64,000 bases of DNA from LMUY01 sp965199105 (GCA_965199105.1 CBDAQO010000002.1:4154001-4218000), one strand, 5' to 3'; shown: positions 44,519-54,619, counted from the stretch's first letter. Notes: a model not told the origin generated them from the sequence alone. Numbers and translations: made by a program.

Positions 44519-45970
44519 CAGCCTGTCGGGTTCATTGTTCGTTGGCGATCTGACGGGCGTGTTTGGTTGGATCAGGCTGGCTGCAGGCGGTGTATCCGCC
44601 TGCAGTTATAGGCCAGTGCGATCAGCGTCCACTCGGTGGCTGCATTTGTGAGGCCGCGCAGGTGGAAGCGCCTGAAACCCATGGCGCTTTTGATGATGCC
44701 GAACACGGTTTCAACGGATTGCTTGCGCTTTTTGTAGAGGGCTTTGGCATCGTCGGTCTCCATCTTGGCTTTCATTGCGATACGCCAGGGCTGCGTGATC
44801 CGCCGGAGCGCCTTGGGTTCTGGCGGCGGACGGAAATCGTATGGCCGGTGCGGCTGGGTGCGTCCGATGGCCACCAAGGGTTCGACATTGTTGGCCTCAG
44901 CGCCTGAACCGCCCGGCCGCTGGCATAGCCTGTGTCGGCCAGCACGGTCTGGGGCAGGCCCACTGTGTCGCGCATGCCCAGCAAGGTTGCGGCAAAGCTT
45001 GGCGCGTCGGCGCTGGTCGCGACCAGGTTAGTTGCCAGGATAAGCTGCGGCCCTTCGGCGCAGACCACGGCCTGTGCGTTATAGGCCTGGCGATACTCAT
45101 GCGCGTCCGAACGGCGCATCAGCGCGCTATCGGGATCGGTCAGGTTACTTTGCCGCTCGAACGGCGGCGTGTCGTCGGGGGGCTTGGGTTTGCTACCGCG
45201 GCGACGTCCTTTCTTGGCGTCGTAGGTGGCCTTCTTTGCTTCGTAGGCTGGGCGGGCGGCTTCTGCCTGGGCGCGGGCGTCGGCTTCCAAGCGGTCGCAG
45301 GCGGCATCAAGCTTGGCTTTCAGCGCCTCGCGCCGGGCCAATTCGGCCGGCAATGCTTGTGGGTCCTGGCCTTCGGTGTCGGCGGCTTCGGCCTTCGCGG
45401 TGAGTTGCGCGATGTCGGCGGCGAGCTTGGCGCGCAGCTCGCGGGCGCGGTCGTAGCGGACCGAGCGGATTTTCGAGGCGTTGGCGTCGATCTTGGTGCC
45501 GTCGATCGACACCGTGCCGAGCCGGAGCAGGCCGGTTTCGCGCGCCAACAGCAGGATTTGGAGGAAGGCTGCCTCGAAGGCGGCCTTGTTGGTGGTGCGG
45601 AAGACGGCGATGGTGTCGTGGTCGGGATGGAGGTTGGCGGCGACGAACCGCACCGCGATATCGCGATAGGTCGCCCGCTCGATCCGGCGGGAGGAAAAGA
45701 TGCCGTTGGCATAGCTGTAGACCAGCAGCGCCAGCATCAGTTGCGGGTGGTATTGTGGTTTGCCGCTCGGCTGCGACCCGGTCCGGAACGCCCCGATCGG
45801 CACGCGCTCGACCGCCGCCACGATGAAATGCGCCAAGTCATCGTTGGAACCCACGCCTTCAGGTCAGGTGGTAGCAGGAAGGCCTGGTCGCGACTGAACG
45901 GAATGAAGCTCGACATAACGCGATTCTAGCCAGCTATTCGAAAACTGGGTACCCCCAATCCGACAGGCTG
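44519..45970 (-). mobile_element. IS1182-like insertion sequence
   Basis: About 1452 bp bounded by inverted repeats CAGCCTGTCGGGTT (44519-44532) and AATCCGACAGGCTG (45957-45970), matching at 13 of 14 positions. It carries one transposase gene on the minus strand. It is inserted at the 3' tip of an intergenic repeat element. Confidence 0.85.
44572..45854 (-). pseudogene. IS1182-family transposase, frameshifted
   Basis: The main frame from 45854 has the family N-terminus (QYHPQLMLALLVYSYANGIF, SSRRIERATYRDIAVRF), a VSIDGTKIDANAS catalytic aspartate region, a charged coiled insert, and VLADTGYASGRAVQAL. It then loses sense. The protein continues one frame over as EANNVEPLVAIGRTQPHRPY, DAKALYKKRKQSVETVFGII and ends at 44572 with ALAYNCRRIHRLQPA. 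The switch (-1) lies near 44893-44903 in GCGCTGAGGCC, with no A6/A7 slippery run, so decay or a sequencing error is likelier than programmed shifting. Confidence 0.82.
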
Positions 45971-46037
45971 CTAGCAACCTGGCCCACGCGATTGGCGGCG
46001 TCTTGCATCGGCAATCCCTTGTAGCGATCCTGGCTCA

Positions 46038-47153
46038 GTGACCCAGTCGCCAGTCAGCCCAGCCGCCATTCAGGACGCATTCACCAAGCAAATCGGCTGG
46101 TGCGACGGCTTGGGTTCGCCCTTCACCGCCGAGTTGCTGCAGCACGTCGCGGCCGAAGTGCAGGCGAACGGTCCGGCGGGCAAGCTCATCGCCGACTGGC
46201 CGGGCGACCCGGTGGCGGACGCGTTGCCGTTGCGGATGGCCGGTGCCCTGCACGCGCTGGTGCTGAGCGCAGCCGCGCCTAGCCTGGCCGCCTGCTTCCC
46301 GCCCGCCCGATGTGCGCCGGGCGCCCTTGCCAGCGCGGTGCGCGCCACGCTCGGCACCCACGCTGCGGCCATCCGTCGATTTATCATCTCCGCGCCGCAG
46401 ACCAACGAAGTGGGTCGCTCGGCGGTGCTGCTGGGCGGCTTCCTCACCATCGCCGCCACCACACGCTTGCCGTTGCGCTTGCTCGAGATCGGCGCCAGTG
46501 CCGGGTTGAACCTGCTTTGGGACCGCTACCACTACCAGCTTGGCAGCACCGAATGGGGCGACCCGGCGAGCCCGGTGCGCCTGGCCCCGCGCTGGCAAGG
46601 CCCGCCCCCGGCGATCGCCCCGCTGACCATAGCCACCCGCGCCGGCTGCGACCTGGCCCCTGTCGACCTCGCCGAAGACGAGCAGCGGCTGCGGCTGCGG
46701 GCCTATGTCTGGCCGGACCAAACCGACCGCCTGGCCCGGCTCGACGCCGCCATCCTGCTTGCCCGCGCCGCCAGCCCGGCCTTGGCACGCGCCGATGCCG
46801 CCACCTGGTTGGACGGCCAACTCGCCACCCAGGCGCCCGGCTGTACCACCGTGCTGTATCACTCGATCATGTGGCAGTACATGGCCCAGCCGATCCAGGA
46901 GGCGATCCACACGCGCGTGCTCGCCGCCGCAGCCACCGCCAGCGCGGCCGCACCGCTAGCCTGGCTGCGCCTCGAGCCACCCCGGCCCGACGCGCGACCC
47001 GAGCTCACCCTGCAAATCTGGCCTGGCCTGCCGCAAACCCGCCTGGCGTTGGCGCACCCGCATGGCGCGGCCGTCACCTGGCTGGAGCCGGCGGCGGTTG
47101 CCCCAACCCTGGTTCCCCCAACCCTGGTTCCCCCTGGGGCGGAAGCGCTCTAG
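46038..47153 (+). CDS. DUF2332 family protein
   Basis: A 371-aa protein recognised by RFIISAPQTNEVGRSAVLLG and LEIGASAGLNLLWDRYHYQ with the later YHSIMWQYMAQPIQEAI. The LEIGASAGLN stretch looks like a SAM-binding loop, but activity is unestablished for this family. A 15-bp unit is repeated at 47101-47130, giving PTLVPPTLVPP near the C-terminus. Confidence 0.82.
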   Translation: MTQSPVSPAAIQDAFTKQIGWCDGLGSPFTAELLQHVAAEVQANGPAGKLIADWPGDPVADALPLRMAGALHALVLSAAAPSLAACFPPARCAPGALASAVRATLGTHAAAIRRFIISAPQTNEVGRSAVLLGGFLTIAATTRLPLRLLEIGASAGLNLLWDRYHYQLGSTEWGDPASPVRLAPRWQGPPPAIAPLTIATRAGCDLAPVDLAEDEQRLRLRAYVWPDQTDRLARLDAAILLARAASPALARADAATWLDGQLATQAPGCTTVLYHSIMWQYMAQPIQEAIHTRVLAAAATASAAAPLAWLRLEPPRPDARPELTLQIWPGLPQTRLALAHPHGAAVTWLEPAAVAPTLVPPTLVPPGAEAL

Positions 47154-47171
47154 CATCGGGCCCTCACGGCA

Positions 47172-47474
47172 ATGGATGCGGCAGTGACAGACGTAGTGGC
47201 CAAGCTCGAGCGGGTGCGCAGCGACGACACGATGTGGGCCGTGATCGCCTGGCTCGGCACGCAGCGCCGCATCGCCGAGGTGTTCCCCTCCCGCGCCCGT
47301 GCCTTGGCCGACCGGGATTGGCGCGAGCAGGAGGTGCGCGCCTATGTCCACCTGCTGCGCGGCACCGACCAGCCGGTGCCGCGCTACGGGGTGGCGCCGA
47401 TCCGCCGGTCGGACCTGCCGCGGCGGTGGCGACCACTGCCAGCGCTGGGGTTCTTGCGCGGGCAGTTCTTCTGA
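47172..47474 (+). CDS. Hypothetical protein (100 aa)
   Basis: A short basic protein (MDAAVTDVVAKLERVRSDDT; RRIAEVFPSRARALADRDWR; a tail of RRSDLPRRWRPLPALGFLRG) with no family I recognise. It follows the DUF2332 gene by 18 nt and precedes an SDR. Composition and codon use match its neighbours, so it is likely real. Confidence 0.55.
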   Translation: MDAAVTDVVAKLERVRSDDTMWAVIAWLGTQRRIAEVFPSRARALADRDWREQEVRAYVHLLRGTDQPVPRYGVAPIRRSDLPRRWRPLPALGFLRGQFF

Positions 47475-47538
47475 TGCCGGTCCGCACGCGCCGGGCTACG
47501 ACCGACCGCTCGCCTTCACACGCTCGACAGGAGCTTGC

Positions 47539-48285
47539 ATGAGCACCATCTTCATCACCGGCTGCTCGAGCGGCTTCGGCCTCGAGACCGCCCGCCTGTT
47601 CCTCGACCGCGGTTGGCACGTGGTCGCCACCATGCGCACCCCGCGGGAGGACGCGCTGCCCGCGTCGGACCATCTGCGCATCCTCCCACTCGACGTGACC
47701 GACGCCGGCAGCATCCGTGCCGCGGTGGCGGCGGCCGGCGCGGTGGACGTGCTGGTCAACAATGCCGGCATCGGGCTGCTGGCGGCGTTGGAGGCGGTGC
47801 CGATGGAGACGGCGCGCGAGGTGTTCGAAACCAACACGCTCGGCACCATCGCCATGACCCAGGCGATGCTGCCGCACTTTCGCGCGCAAGGCTCAGGCCT
47901 GATCGTCAACGTCACCTCCGCGGTGACGCTGCGGCCGTTGCACCTGCTGTCGGTGTACACGGCGAGCAAGGCGGCGGTGAACGCGTTCTCGGAGGCGCTG
48001 GCGTTGGAAGTGGAGTCGTTCAACATCCGCGTGCGCCTGGTAATTCCCGGGCGCTCGCCGGAGACGCCGTTCGGCCAGACCGCTCGGGCCCGCCTGCAAG
48101 CCGGCATCCCGGAGGCTTACAAGCCGGTCGCCGAGCGCGTCTTCGCAGGCATGCAGCAGACGCCATCCGCCGTCACGTATGCGCGCGACGTGGCAGAAGC
48201 GGTCTGGCGCACGGCGACCGACCCGTCCTGCCCCATGCGCCTGCCCGCGGGCGAGGACGCAGTGGCGTGGAGTTCGGCCGGCTGA
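47539..48285 (+). CDS. Short-chain dehydrogenase/reductase
   Basis: A 248-aa classical SDR from ATG 47539, with AGGAG upstream. Cofactor motif TGCSSGFG (residues 7-14), LVNNAGIG, active-site VTSAV serine, and YTASK (Tyr-x-x-x-Lys). The early arginine in ATMRTPRED favours NADPH. Substrate unknown. Confidence 0.9.
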   Translation: MSTIFITGCSSGFGLETARLFLDRGWHVVATMRTPREDALPASDHLRILPLDVTDAGSIRAAVAAAGAVDVLVNNAGIGLLAALEAVPMETAREVFETNTLGTIAMTQAMLPHFRAQGSGLIVNVTSAVTLRPLHLLSVYTASKAAVNAFSEALALEVESFNIRVRLVIPGRSPETPFGQTARARLQAGIPEAYKPVAERVFAGMQQTPSAVTYARDVAEAVWRTATDPSCPMRLPAGEDAVAWSSAG

Positions 48286-48301
48286 GCCTTGCAACCTTCG
48301 T

Positions 48302-48407
48302 TAGAGCATGACCGCATCAAGTGAGGTCACTTGATTGGTAAACATGCTCGCCAAAACAAAGAGCTAGACCATGACCGGCGACTCTGTGTGAGCCGGTCTT
48401 GGTCTAG
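48302..48407. repeat. Double-hairpin intergenic element, copy 4
   Basis: 106 nt, two differences from copy 2 (11553-11658). Here the upstream SDR stop (48283-48285) precedes the element by 16 nt, so the element does not supply the stop codon. Confidence 0.88.
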
Positions 48408-48538
48408 AAGCTGCGGCGCTTGGGCGCGACATCGCCACTGACGTAGCACGGCCAACCGATCGTTCCGCGGTCCTGATCCGAGCCGCCCCGGAAGGCTTCA
48501 CTAGCCCAACGTGCCTGCTCGCTTCCGGCTGAACCCCC

Positions 48539-51500
48539 TCAAACCTCCTCCACCCGCTCCACCCCCGGCACCAGCTTCAACGCCTGCGCCAGCCGCGGCG
48601 TCACGTTGAAGCCGCCAGGCAGCTCGATTTCCACGTCCTGTCCGTCCCCCACCAGCGGCAGCAGCACCACCCGGCCCCGGCCCCGGCGCTCGCGCTCCAG
48701 GATCGCGCGGATATGCGGGACCGCCGCCGTCTGGCCGAGCCAGATGCGCATGCCGGCGCCCGCTTCGGCCGCTGCCTGCTCGAGCGACACGGCGCCGGAC
48801 GCGGTGATGCGCAGCGCCTCGCCCTCCTGCTTCAGGTCCGCCGTCACCAGCACCGCCGCACCCTCGCGCAGCAGCTCGCCACAGGCTGCCAGCGCCTCGG
48901 AAAAGAACGTCACCTCGAACGACCCGGCGCCGTCGGACAAGCGCACCCACGCCATCTTGCTGCCGCTGCGGGTTGGGCGTTCCTTGCGGCCGATCACGCA
49001 GCCGGCCAGCTTCACCCGCCCGGCGCCAGCGGCGGCAAGCGCCTCCAGCCGGTCCGAGCCCACCGCGCCGATGCGGCCCAGCAGCGTGGCATACATGTCG
49101 AGCGGGTGCGCGGTGAGGTGGAAGCCGATCGCCTCCGCCTCGAAGCCCAGCCGCTCGAGCGGCGGCCAATCCGGGCCCGCCGGCAGCCGGATCGGCGCGG
49201 GCGCCGCGCCGCCGAACAGGCCGATCTGGCCGCTCTCGCGCTGTTCGGCGTCCGCCTGGGCGCGGCGCAGCACCAGCTCGGCGCCGGCGAACAGTTGCGC
49301 CCGGTTGGCCGCGATGCCGTCGAACGCGCCCGCCTTCACCAGGTTCTCGATCTGCATCTTGTTGATCTGCCGCGGGTCCACGCGGGCGGCGAACTCGGTT
49401 GGGTCGCGGAACGGCCGCGCGCCGCGTGCCGCCACCACGGCGCGCATGGCGGCCAACCCAACCTTCTTCACCGCCGCCAACGCGTAGCGGATCGCAGGCT
49501 TGCCCGCCGGGTCCAAGTCCGGCTTGAAATCGGCGTCGGACGCGTTGATGTCGGGCGGCAACACGCGGATGCCCAGCCGCTCCGCCTCCTGCCGCAGCGC
49601 GGCCAGCTTGTCGGTGTTGGTGATGGCGAGCGACATGCAGGCGGCCAGGAACTCCACCGGGTGGTTCTGCTTCATCCAGGCGGTCTGATACGCCACCAGC
49701 GCATAGGCCGCAGCGTGCGACTTGTTGAACCCGTAATCGGCGAACTTGGCCATCAGCTCGAACACTTCGACCGCCTTGGCCTCGGCGATCCCCCGCGCCA
49801 TCGCACCGTCCACGAACGTCTTGCGTTGCGCGTCCATTTCGGCACGGATCTTCTTGCCCATCGCGCGGCGCAGCATGTCCGCCGCACCCAGGCTGTAGCC
49901 CGCCATGATCTGGGCAATGGTCATCACCTGTTCCTGGTAGACCATGATGCCGTAGGTTTCGCCTAACACCTCGGCCAGTTCCGGGTGTGGTGGCGCCCAT
50001 GGCTCGCCATGCTTGCGGCGGCAGTAATCCGGAATGTTGGCCATCGGGCCGGGGCGGAACAGCGCCACCGCGGCGATCAGGTCCTCGAACCGGTCGGGCC
50101 GCATCTGCCGCAGCACGTCGCGCATGCCGGCCGACTCGAACTGGAACACCCCGCCCGCATCGCCGCGCGCCAGCATCTCGTAGGTCGGTTTGTCGTCCAG
50201 CGGCAGGCGGTCGAGGTCGGGCGGGTTGGCCATGAAGCCCACCGCGCGCTGCAGGATTGTGAGCGTGGTGAGCCCCAGGAAGTCGAACTTCACCAGCCCG
50301 GCCTGCTCGACGTATTTCATCGAGTATTGCGTCACCAGCGTGTTGGCCTTCGGGTCCCGGTAGAGCGGCACCAGCTCGATCAGCGGGCGGTCGCCGATCA
50401 CCAGCCCGGCGGCGTGAGTGCTGGCGTGGCGGTACAGCCCCTCCAGTTGCAGCGCCACCTCGAGCAACCGCTTCACCGCCTCGTCGTCGGCGCGCATCTG
50501 CTGCAGCTTAGGCTCGCCCTCAATCGCCTGCGCCAGCGTCACCGGCTTGGCCGGGTTGTTCGGGATCAGCTCGGCCACGCGGTTCACCTGGCCGAAGGGC
50601 AAGCCTAACACCCGCCCCACGTCGCGCACCGCCGCGCGCGCCTGCAGCTTGCCGAAGGTGATGATCTGCGCCACGCGGTCGGCGCCATATTCGCGGCGCA
50701 CGTAGTCGATCACCTCGTCGCGCCGGTCCTGGCAAAAATCGATGTCGAAGTCCGGCATCGAGATGCGTTCGGGGTTGAGAAAGCGTTCGAACAGCAGGCC
50801 GAAGCGCAGTGGGTCGAGGTCGGTGATGGTCAGCGCCCAGGCCACCACGGAGCCGGCGCCGGAGCCACGGCCCGGCCCCACCGGGATGCCCTGCGCCTTG
50901 GCCCACTGGATGAAGTCGGCCACGATGAGGAAGTAGCCGGGGAAGCCCATCGCGGCGATCACGCCCAATTCGTAGTCCAGCCGCTCGCCGTAGCGCGCGC
51001 GGGTGGCCGGGTCGGCGCCGGCGGCGTCCATGCGGCGGGCGAGGCCTTCGCGGGCCATGGCGCGCACCGTCTCGTCCTCGCTCGCTCCCGCGCGCACCTT
51101 GGGGCACACCGGCAGCAGCGGCTTGCGGGTTTCCGCCATCACGGCGCAGCGGCGGGCGAAGGCGAGCGTGTTGTCGCAAGCCTCGGGCAGGTCGGCGAAC
51201 AGCGCGCGCATGGCGGCGGCCGGCTTGAACCAGTGCTCCACCGTGACCCGGCGCCGCTCCGCCGCCGCCACCGCCTGCCCGGAGGCGATGCACAGCAGCG
51301 CGTCGTGCGCCGCATACATCGCGGGGGTGGCGAAGAAGCACTCGTTGGTGGCGAGCAGCGGCAGGTCGAACTCGTCCGCCAGCGCGACCAGGCCGGGCTC
51401 CACCATGCGCTCCACCGCCAGCCCATGGCGGTGCAGTTCGACGGCCGCGCGGTCGCCGAACGCCTCGCGCACCGCCGCCAGCCAGGCCGCCGCCTCCTCG

Positions 51501-51943
51501 CGCCGGCCCTCTGCCAGCAGCCGTGCCAGCGGGCCACCGGTGCCGCCGGTCAGCAGCAGCAGGCCGTCGTTGTGCTGCAGCACGGTCTCCAGCGGCAAGC
51601 ACGGGTCCGCCGGGTCGGTCTGCAGGAAGCCGAACGAGGACAGGCGCTGCAGGTTGGCCAAGCCCGCCGGGTTTTGCGCCAGCAGCACCACCGGGTCGGG
51701 CGGCGCGCCCGGCTTTTCCGCCCGCGCCAGGCCAATCTGGCAACCGATGATCGGCTGCACCCCCTTGCCGGTGCAATACTGGCTGAACTCCAGCGCGCCG
51801 AACAGATTGCCCGAATCGGTGATCGCCACCGCCGGCATCCCCGCCTCGCGCGCCAGGCTGGCGATCTTGTCGGGCTTGATGGCGCCCTCGCTGAGCGAGT
51901 AGGCGGAATGGACTCGGAGATGGACGAAGTCGGTGTGCGGCAT
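48539..51943 (-). CDS. dnaE: DNA polymerase III alpha subunit
   Basis: A 1134-aa DnaE1-type replicative polymerase. N-terminal PHP domain (FVHLRVHSAYSLSEGAIKPD; a TDSGNLFGALEF where active PHPs have TDH, so proofreading by PHP is unlikely); palm motifs GPGRGSGAGSVVAWAL and PDFDIDFCQDRRDEVIDYVR; fingers and thumb with FNKSHAAAYALVAYQTAWMK; HhH and OB-fold (VKLAGCVIGRKERPTRSG); C-terminal tau-binding region. Essential for chromosome replication in the cytoplasm. Confidence 0.97.
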   Translation of the reverse strand: MPHTDFVHLRVHSAYSLSEGAIKPDKIASLAREAGMPAVAITDSGNLFGALEFSQYCTGKGVQPIIGCQIGLARAEKPGAPPDPVVLLAQNPAGLANLQRLSSFGFLQTDPADPCLPLETVLQHNDGLLLLTGGTGGPLARLLAEGRREEAAAWLAAVREAFGDRAAVELHRHGLAVERMVEPGLVALADEFDLPLLATNECFFATPAMYAAHDALLCIASGQAVAAAERRRVTVEHWFKPAAAMRALFADLPEACDNTLAFARRCAVMAETRKPLLPVCPKVRAGASEDETVRAMAREGLARRMDAAGADPATRARYGERLDYELGVIAAMGFPGYFLIVADFIQWAKAQGIPVGPGRGSGAGSVVAWALTITDLDPLRFGLLFERFLNPERISMPDFDIDFCQDRRDEVIDYVRREYGADRVAQIITFGKLQARAAVRDVGRVLGLPFGQVNRVAELIPNNPAKPVTLAQAIEGEPKLQQMRADDEAVKRLLEVALQLEGLYRHASTHAAGLVIGDRPLIELVPLYRDPKANTLVTQYSMKYVEQAGLVKFDFLGLTTLTILQRAVGFMANPPDLDRLPLDDKPTYEMLARGDAGGVFQFESAGMRDVLRQMRPDRFEDLIAAVALFRPGPMANIPDYCRRKHGEPWAPPHPELAEVLGETYGIMVYQEQVMTIAQIMAGYSLGAADMLRRAMGKKIRAEMDAQRKTFVDGAMARGIAEAKAVEVFELMAKFADYGFNKSHAAAYALVAYQTAWMKQNHPVEFLAACMSLAITNTDKLAALRQEAERLGIRVLPPDINASDADFKPDLDPAGKPAIRYALAAVKKVGLAAMRAVVAARGARPFRDPTEFAARVDPRQINKMQIENLVKAGAFDGIAANRAQLFAGAELVLRRAQADAEQRESGQIGLFGGAAPAPIRLPAGPDWPPLERLGFEAEAIGFHLTAHPLDMYATLLGRIGAVGSDRLEALAAAGAGRVKLAGCVIGRKERPTRSGSKMAWVRLSDGAGSFEVTFFSEALAACGELLREGAAVLVTADLKQEGEALRITASGAVSLEQAAAEAGAGMRIWLGQTAAVPHIRAILERERRGRGRVVLLPLVGDGQDVEIELPGGFNVTPRLAQALKLVPGVERVEEV

Positions 51944-51966
51944 GGCCCGAGTATAGCCTGCCCGTG

Positions 51967-52692
51967 CTATTCGACGAAGACGATCCGCGCCGTGTCGGGC
52001 CCGGGTATCTTGAGCGCGGCGACACTATCCACGATCCGCGCCGCTTCGGCCTGGTCCGCCGTCATGATGACCTCGCCGCGATGGAACTGCTGGATTTGCT
52101 CCGCCGTGAGCCCGGTGCGGTCGCGATACACCTGCTCGAACTCGTCCACCGTCGCGTCCACCAGGGCGGCCTGCTCCTGGATCTGCTGCTGCGTCAGCGA
52201 GCCAAGCAGGACGGTTTGGGTCGGGTGGAAGATGAAGCGCGCCGCCGGGTCGGCCGAACGCTCCTCGCCGGCGAGGAACAGCACCGTCGCCGAGGAAGCG
52301 ACGATGCCTTGCGCATGGGTCGAGAGGCGGAGCGGCAGCGACTGGATGAAGCTGTAGGTGACCAGCGTCTCCAACACCTGGCCGCCTGGCGAGTTCATCA
52401 CCAGCACCACCTGCGTCACGCCCGCTTCCACCAGGTTGGCCAACTGGTGGCGCAGCGCGCGCATCGAGTTGAGGTCGATCGTCTGGTCGAACATGAGGTA
52501 GTAGGTCTTGGTCTTGTCGATGGCAGTCACCGGCGACGCCGGCGGGCGCGGCGGCGTGGGCGTGGGCAGCGGCAGCACCACTTGCGGCGGCAGGGCTGGG
52601 GCGGGAACGGACGGCGGCACCTGCGCCCGCGTGGCCAAGGCTGGGGCCAGCCCCGCCAGGGTGAGCAGCGCGCCGCGGCGGCCGAGCCTCAT
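51967..52692 (-). CDS. Exported ClpP/crotonase-fold serine protease-like protein
   Basis: A 241-aa protein from ATG 52692 (ATGA overlap with the upstream ABC exporter stop). The N-terminus RLGRRGALLTLAGLAPALA is a Tat-like signal peptide, then a Pro-rich linker. The ClpP-like core shows VVLVMNSPGGQV, GIVASSATVLFLAG with the nucleophile position in ASSAT, and ARFIFHPTQ histidine. Likely periplasmic. Homologues are annotated ClpP-like or Sppa-like; target unknown. Confidence 0.8.
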   Translation of the reverse strand: MRLGRRGALLTLAGLAPALATRAQVPPSVPAPALPPQVVLPLPTPTPPRPPASPVTAIDKTKTYYLMFDQTIDLNSMRALRHQLANLVEAGVTQVVLVMNSPGGQVLETLVTYSFIQSLPLRLSTHAQGIVASSATVLFLAGEERSADPAARFIFHPTQTVLLGSLTQQQIQEQAALVDATVDEFEQVYRDRTGLTAEQIQQFHRGEVIMTADQAEAARIVDSVAALKIPGPDTARIVFVE

Positions 52693-54419
52693 ACCGCCTC
52701 GCCGAACTGCGCCGCGTGCAGCCGCTGGTACACGCCACCCGCGGCCAGCAACTCGCCATGCGCGCCCTGCTCGGCTACGCCCGCCGCGTCTACCACCACG
52801 ATGCGGTCGGCGTTGCGGATGGTGGCCAGGCGGTGCGCGATCACCAGCGTGGTGCGCCCCACCGCCAGCGTCGCCAGTGCCTTCTGCACCGCGCGCTCGG
52901 TTTCGGTGTCCAGCGCGCTGGTGGCCTCGTCCAGGATCAGGATGGGCGGGTTCTTGAGGAACATGCGCGCGATCGCCAGCCGCTGCTTCTGGCCGCCGGA
53001 GAGCTTCACGCCACGCTCGCCGATCAGCGTGTCCAGCCCCTGGGGCAGCGCCGCGATCACGGCCTCGAGCTGCGCACGCCGGGCCGCGTCGATGATGTCG
53101 GCCTCGCTCGCGTCCAGCCGGCCATAGGCGATGTTCTCCCGCAGCGTGCCGCCGAACAGGAACACGTCCTGCTGCACGATGCCGATCTGGCGCCGCAGCG
53201 AGGCCAGCGTCATCGCCCGGATGTCCACCCCGTCGATGGTGATGCGCCCGCCCGACACGTCGTAGAAGCGCGGCAGCAGCGAGCAAAGCGTGGTCTTGCC
53301 GGCGCCCGAGGGGCCGACGAAGGCCACCGTCTCGCCGGGCGCGATGCGCAAATCCACGTCGCGCAGGATCAGGCGGCCGTCGCCGTAGCCGAACTGCACG
53401 CCCTCGTAGCGGATGTCCCCGTGCAGCCGGGCCGCTGCGCGGGCGCCGGGCGCGTCGACGATGTCGGGCTCGGTGTCGATCAGCTCGCAGTAGCGGCGGA
53501 ACCCGGCGATCCCCTTGGGGTAGGTTTCGAGCACGCCGTTGATCTTGTCGACCGGGCGCAGGAACACGCCCACCAGCAGCAGGAAGGAGATGAAGCCGCC
53601 CTCAGAAAGCTGCCCGTGCAGCACGAACCAGGTGCCGGCGACCATCACCACCATCTGCGTCAGCCGCATGCCCAGGTAGGTGATGGAGGTGGAGGCGGCC
53701 ATCAGCCGGTAGGCCTGCAGCTTGGTGCGGCGGTATTGCGCGTTGTCGGCGGCGAACAGGCGGCGCTCGTGCTCCTCGTTGGCGAAGGCCTGCACCACCC
53801 GCATGCCGCCGACGTTCTCCTCCACCCGGGCGTTGAACGCGCCCACCTGGCGGAACAGGGCGCGGAAGTTCTGCGTCATGCGGTTGCCGTAGCGAGTGGA
53901 GGCCACCGTCACCAGCGGGGTGATGATGGTGGTGAGCAGGGCGAGCTTCATGTTGATGAAGAACATCAGCGCGAAGGCGCCGGCGAAGGTCATCAGCGCG
54001 ATGAACAGGTCTTCCGGGCCGTGATGCGCCACCTCGCCGACGTCCTCCAAGTCCTTGGTGACGTGGGTGATGAGGTTGCCGGTCTTGCTGTTGTCGTAGA
54101 ACGAGAATGACAGCTTCTGCAGGTGGTCGAACGCGCGGCGGCGCATCTCGGTCTCGATGTTGATGCCTAGATGGTGGCCCCAATAGGTCACCACCGCCAT
54201 CAGCCCGGTGTTGAGCAGGTAAACCGCCAGCAGCACCGCGGAGGCCACGAGGATGAGGCCCCAATCGCGGCCCGGCAAAAGCTGGTCGATGAAGCCGCGC
54301 ATCGCCATCGGAAAGCCGAGTTCGAGCAGCCCGGCGATCACCGCGCAGCCGAAATCCAGCGCGAACAGGCGGCGGTAGGGCCGGTAATAGGCGAAGAAGC
54401 GCTGCAGCATGGCTGACAC
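52689..54419 (-). CDS. ABC exporter, MsbA/multidrug type (fused permease-ATPase)
   Basis: A 576-aa half-transporter. GTG 54419 or ATG 54410 start; six-helix membrane domain to about residue 320 (SFSFYDNSKTGNLITHVTKD in the first coupling region); ATPase with GPSGAGKTT Walker A, LSGGQKQRLAIAR signature and LILDEATSALD Walker B. It functions as a homodimer exporting a lipid or hydrophobic compound. Coupled to the ClpP-like gene by ATGA. Confidence 0.92.
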   Translation of the reverse strand: MSAMLQRFFAYYRPYRRLFALDFGCAVIAGLLELGFPMAMRGFIDQLLPGRDWGLILVASAVLLAVYLLNTGLMAVVTYWGHHLGINIETEMRRRAFDHLQKLSFSFYDNSKTGNLITHVTKDLEDVGEVAHHGPEDLFIALMTFAGAFALMFFINMKLALLTTIITPLVTVASTRYGNRMTQNFRALFRQVGAFNARVEENVGGMRVVQAFANEEHERRLFAADNAQYRRTKLQAYRLMAASTSITYLGMRLTQMVVMVAGTWFVLHGQLSEGGFISFLLLVGVFLRPVDKINGVLETYPKGIAGFRRYCELIDTEPDIVDAPGARAAARLHGDIRYEGVQFGYGDGRLILRDVDLRIAPGETVAFVGPSGAGKTTLCSLLPRFYDVSGGRITIDGVDIRAMTLASLRRQIGIVQQDVFLFGGTLRENIAYGRLDASEADIIDAARRAQLEAVIAALPQGLDTLIGERGVKLSGGQKQRLAIARMFLKNPPILILDEATSALDTETERAVQKALATLAVGRTTLVIAHRLATIRNADRIVVVDAAGVAEQGAHGELLAAGGVYQRLHAAQFGEAV

Positions 54420-54619
54420 ATAGCCTCGCCGGCTGCGACTGTCGATTTGTTGCCATGCACAAAACGCACGTTAGCCCCGCGTTGGAGCCCGGGTGAAACG
54501 CTTTGGCGGTTTTCCGCCATCCGCGTTAACTGCGAGGTAACCAAACCGGTGTTTGATAGGCGGATGCTCGTGCACCAGCCATTCCGCCATCCCGCGTTGC
54601 TGAGTGAGGTCCGGGCCTG

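Noticed and set aside
44572..44877. Separate 101-aa gene
   Set aside because: It is the frameshifted C-terminal part of the IS transposase, inside the IS inverted repeats.
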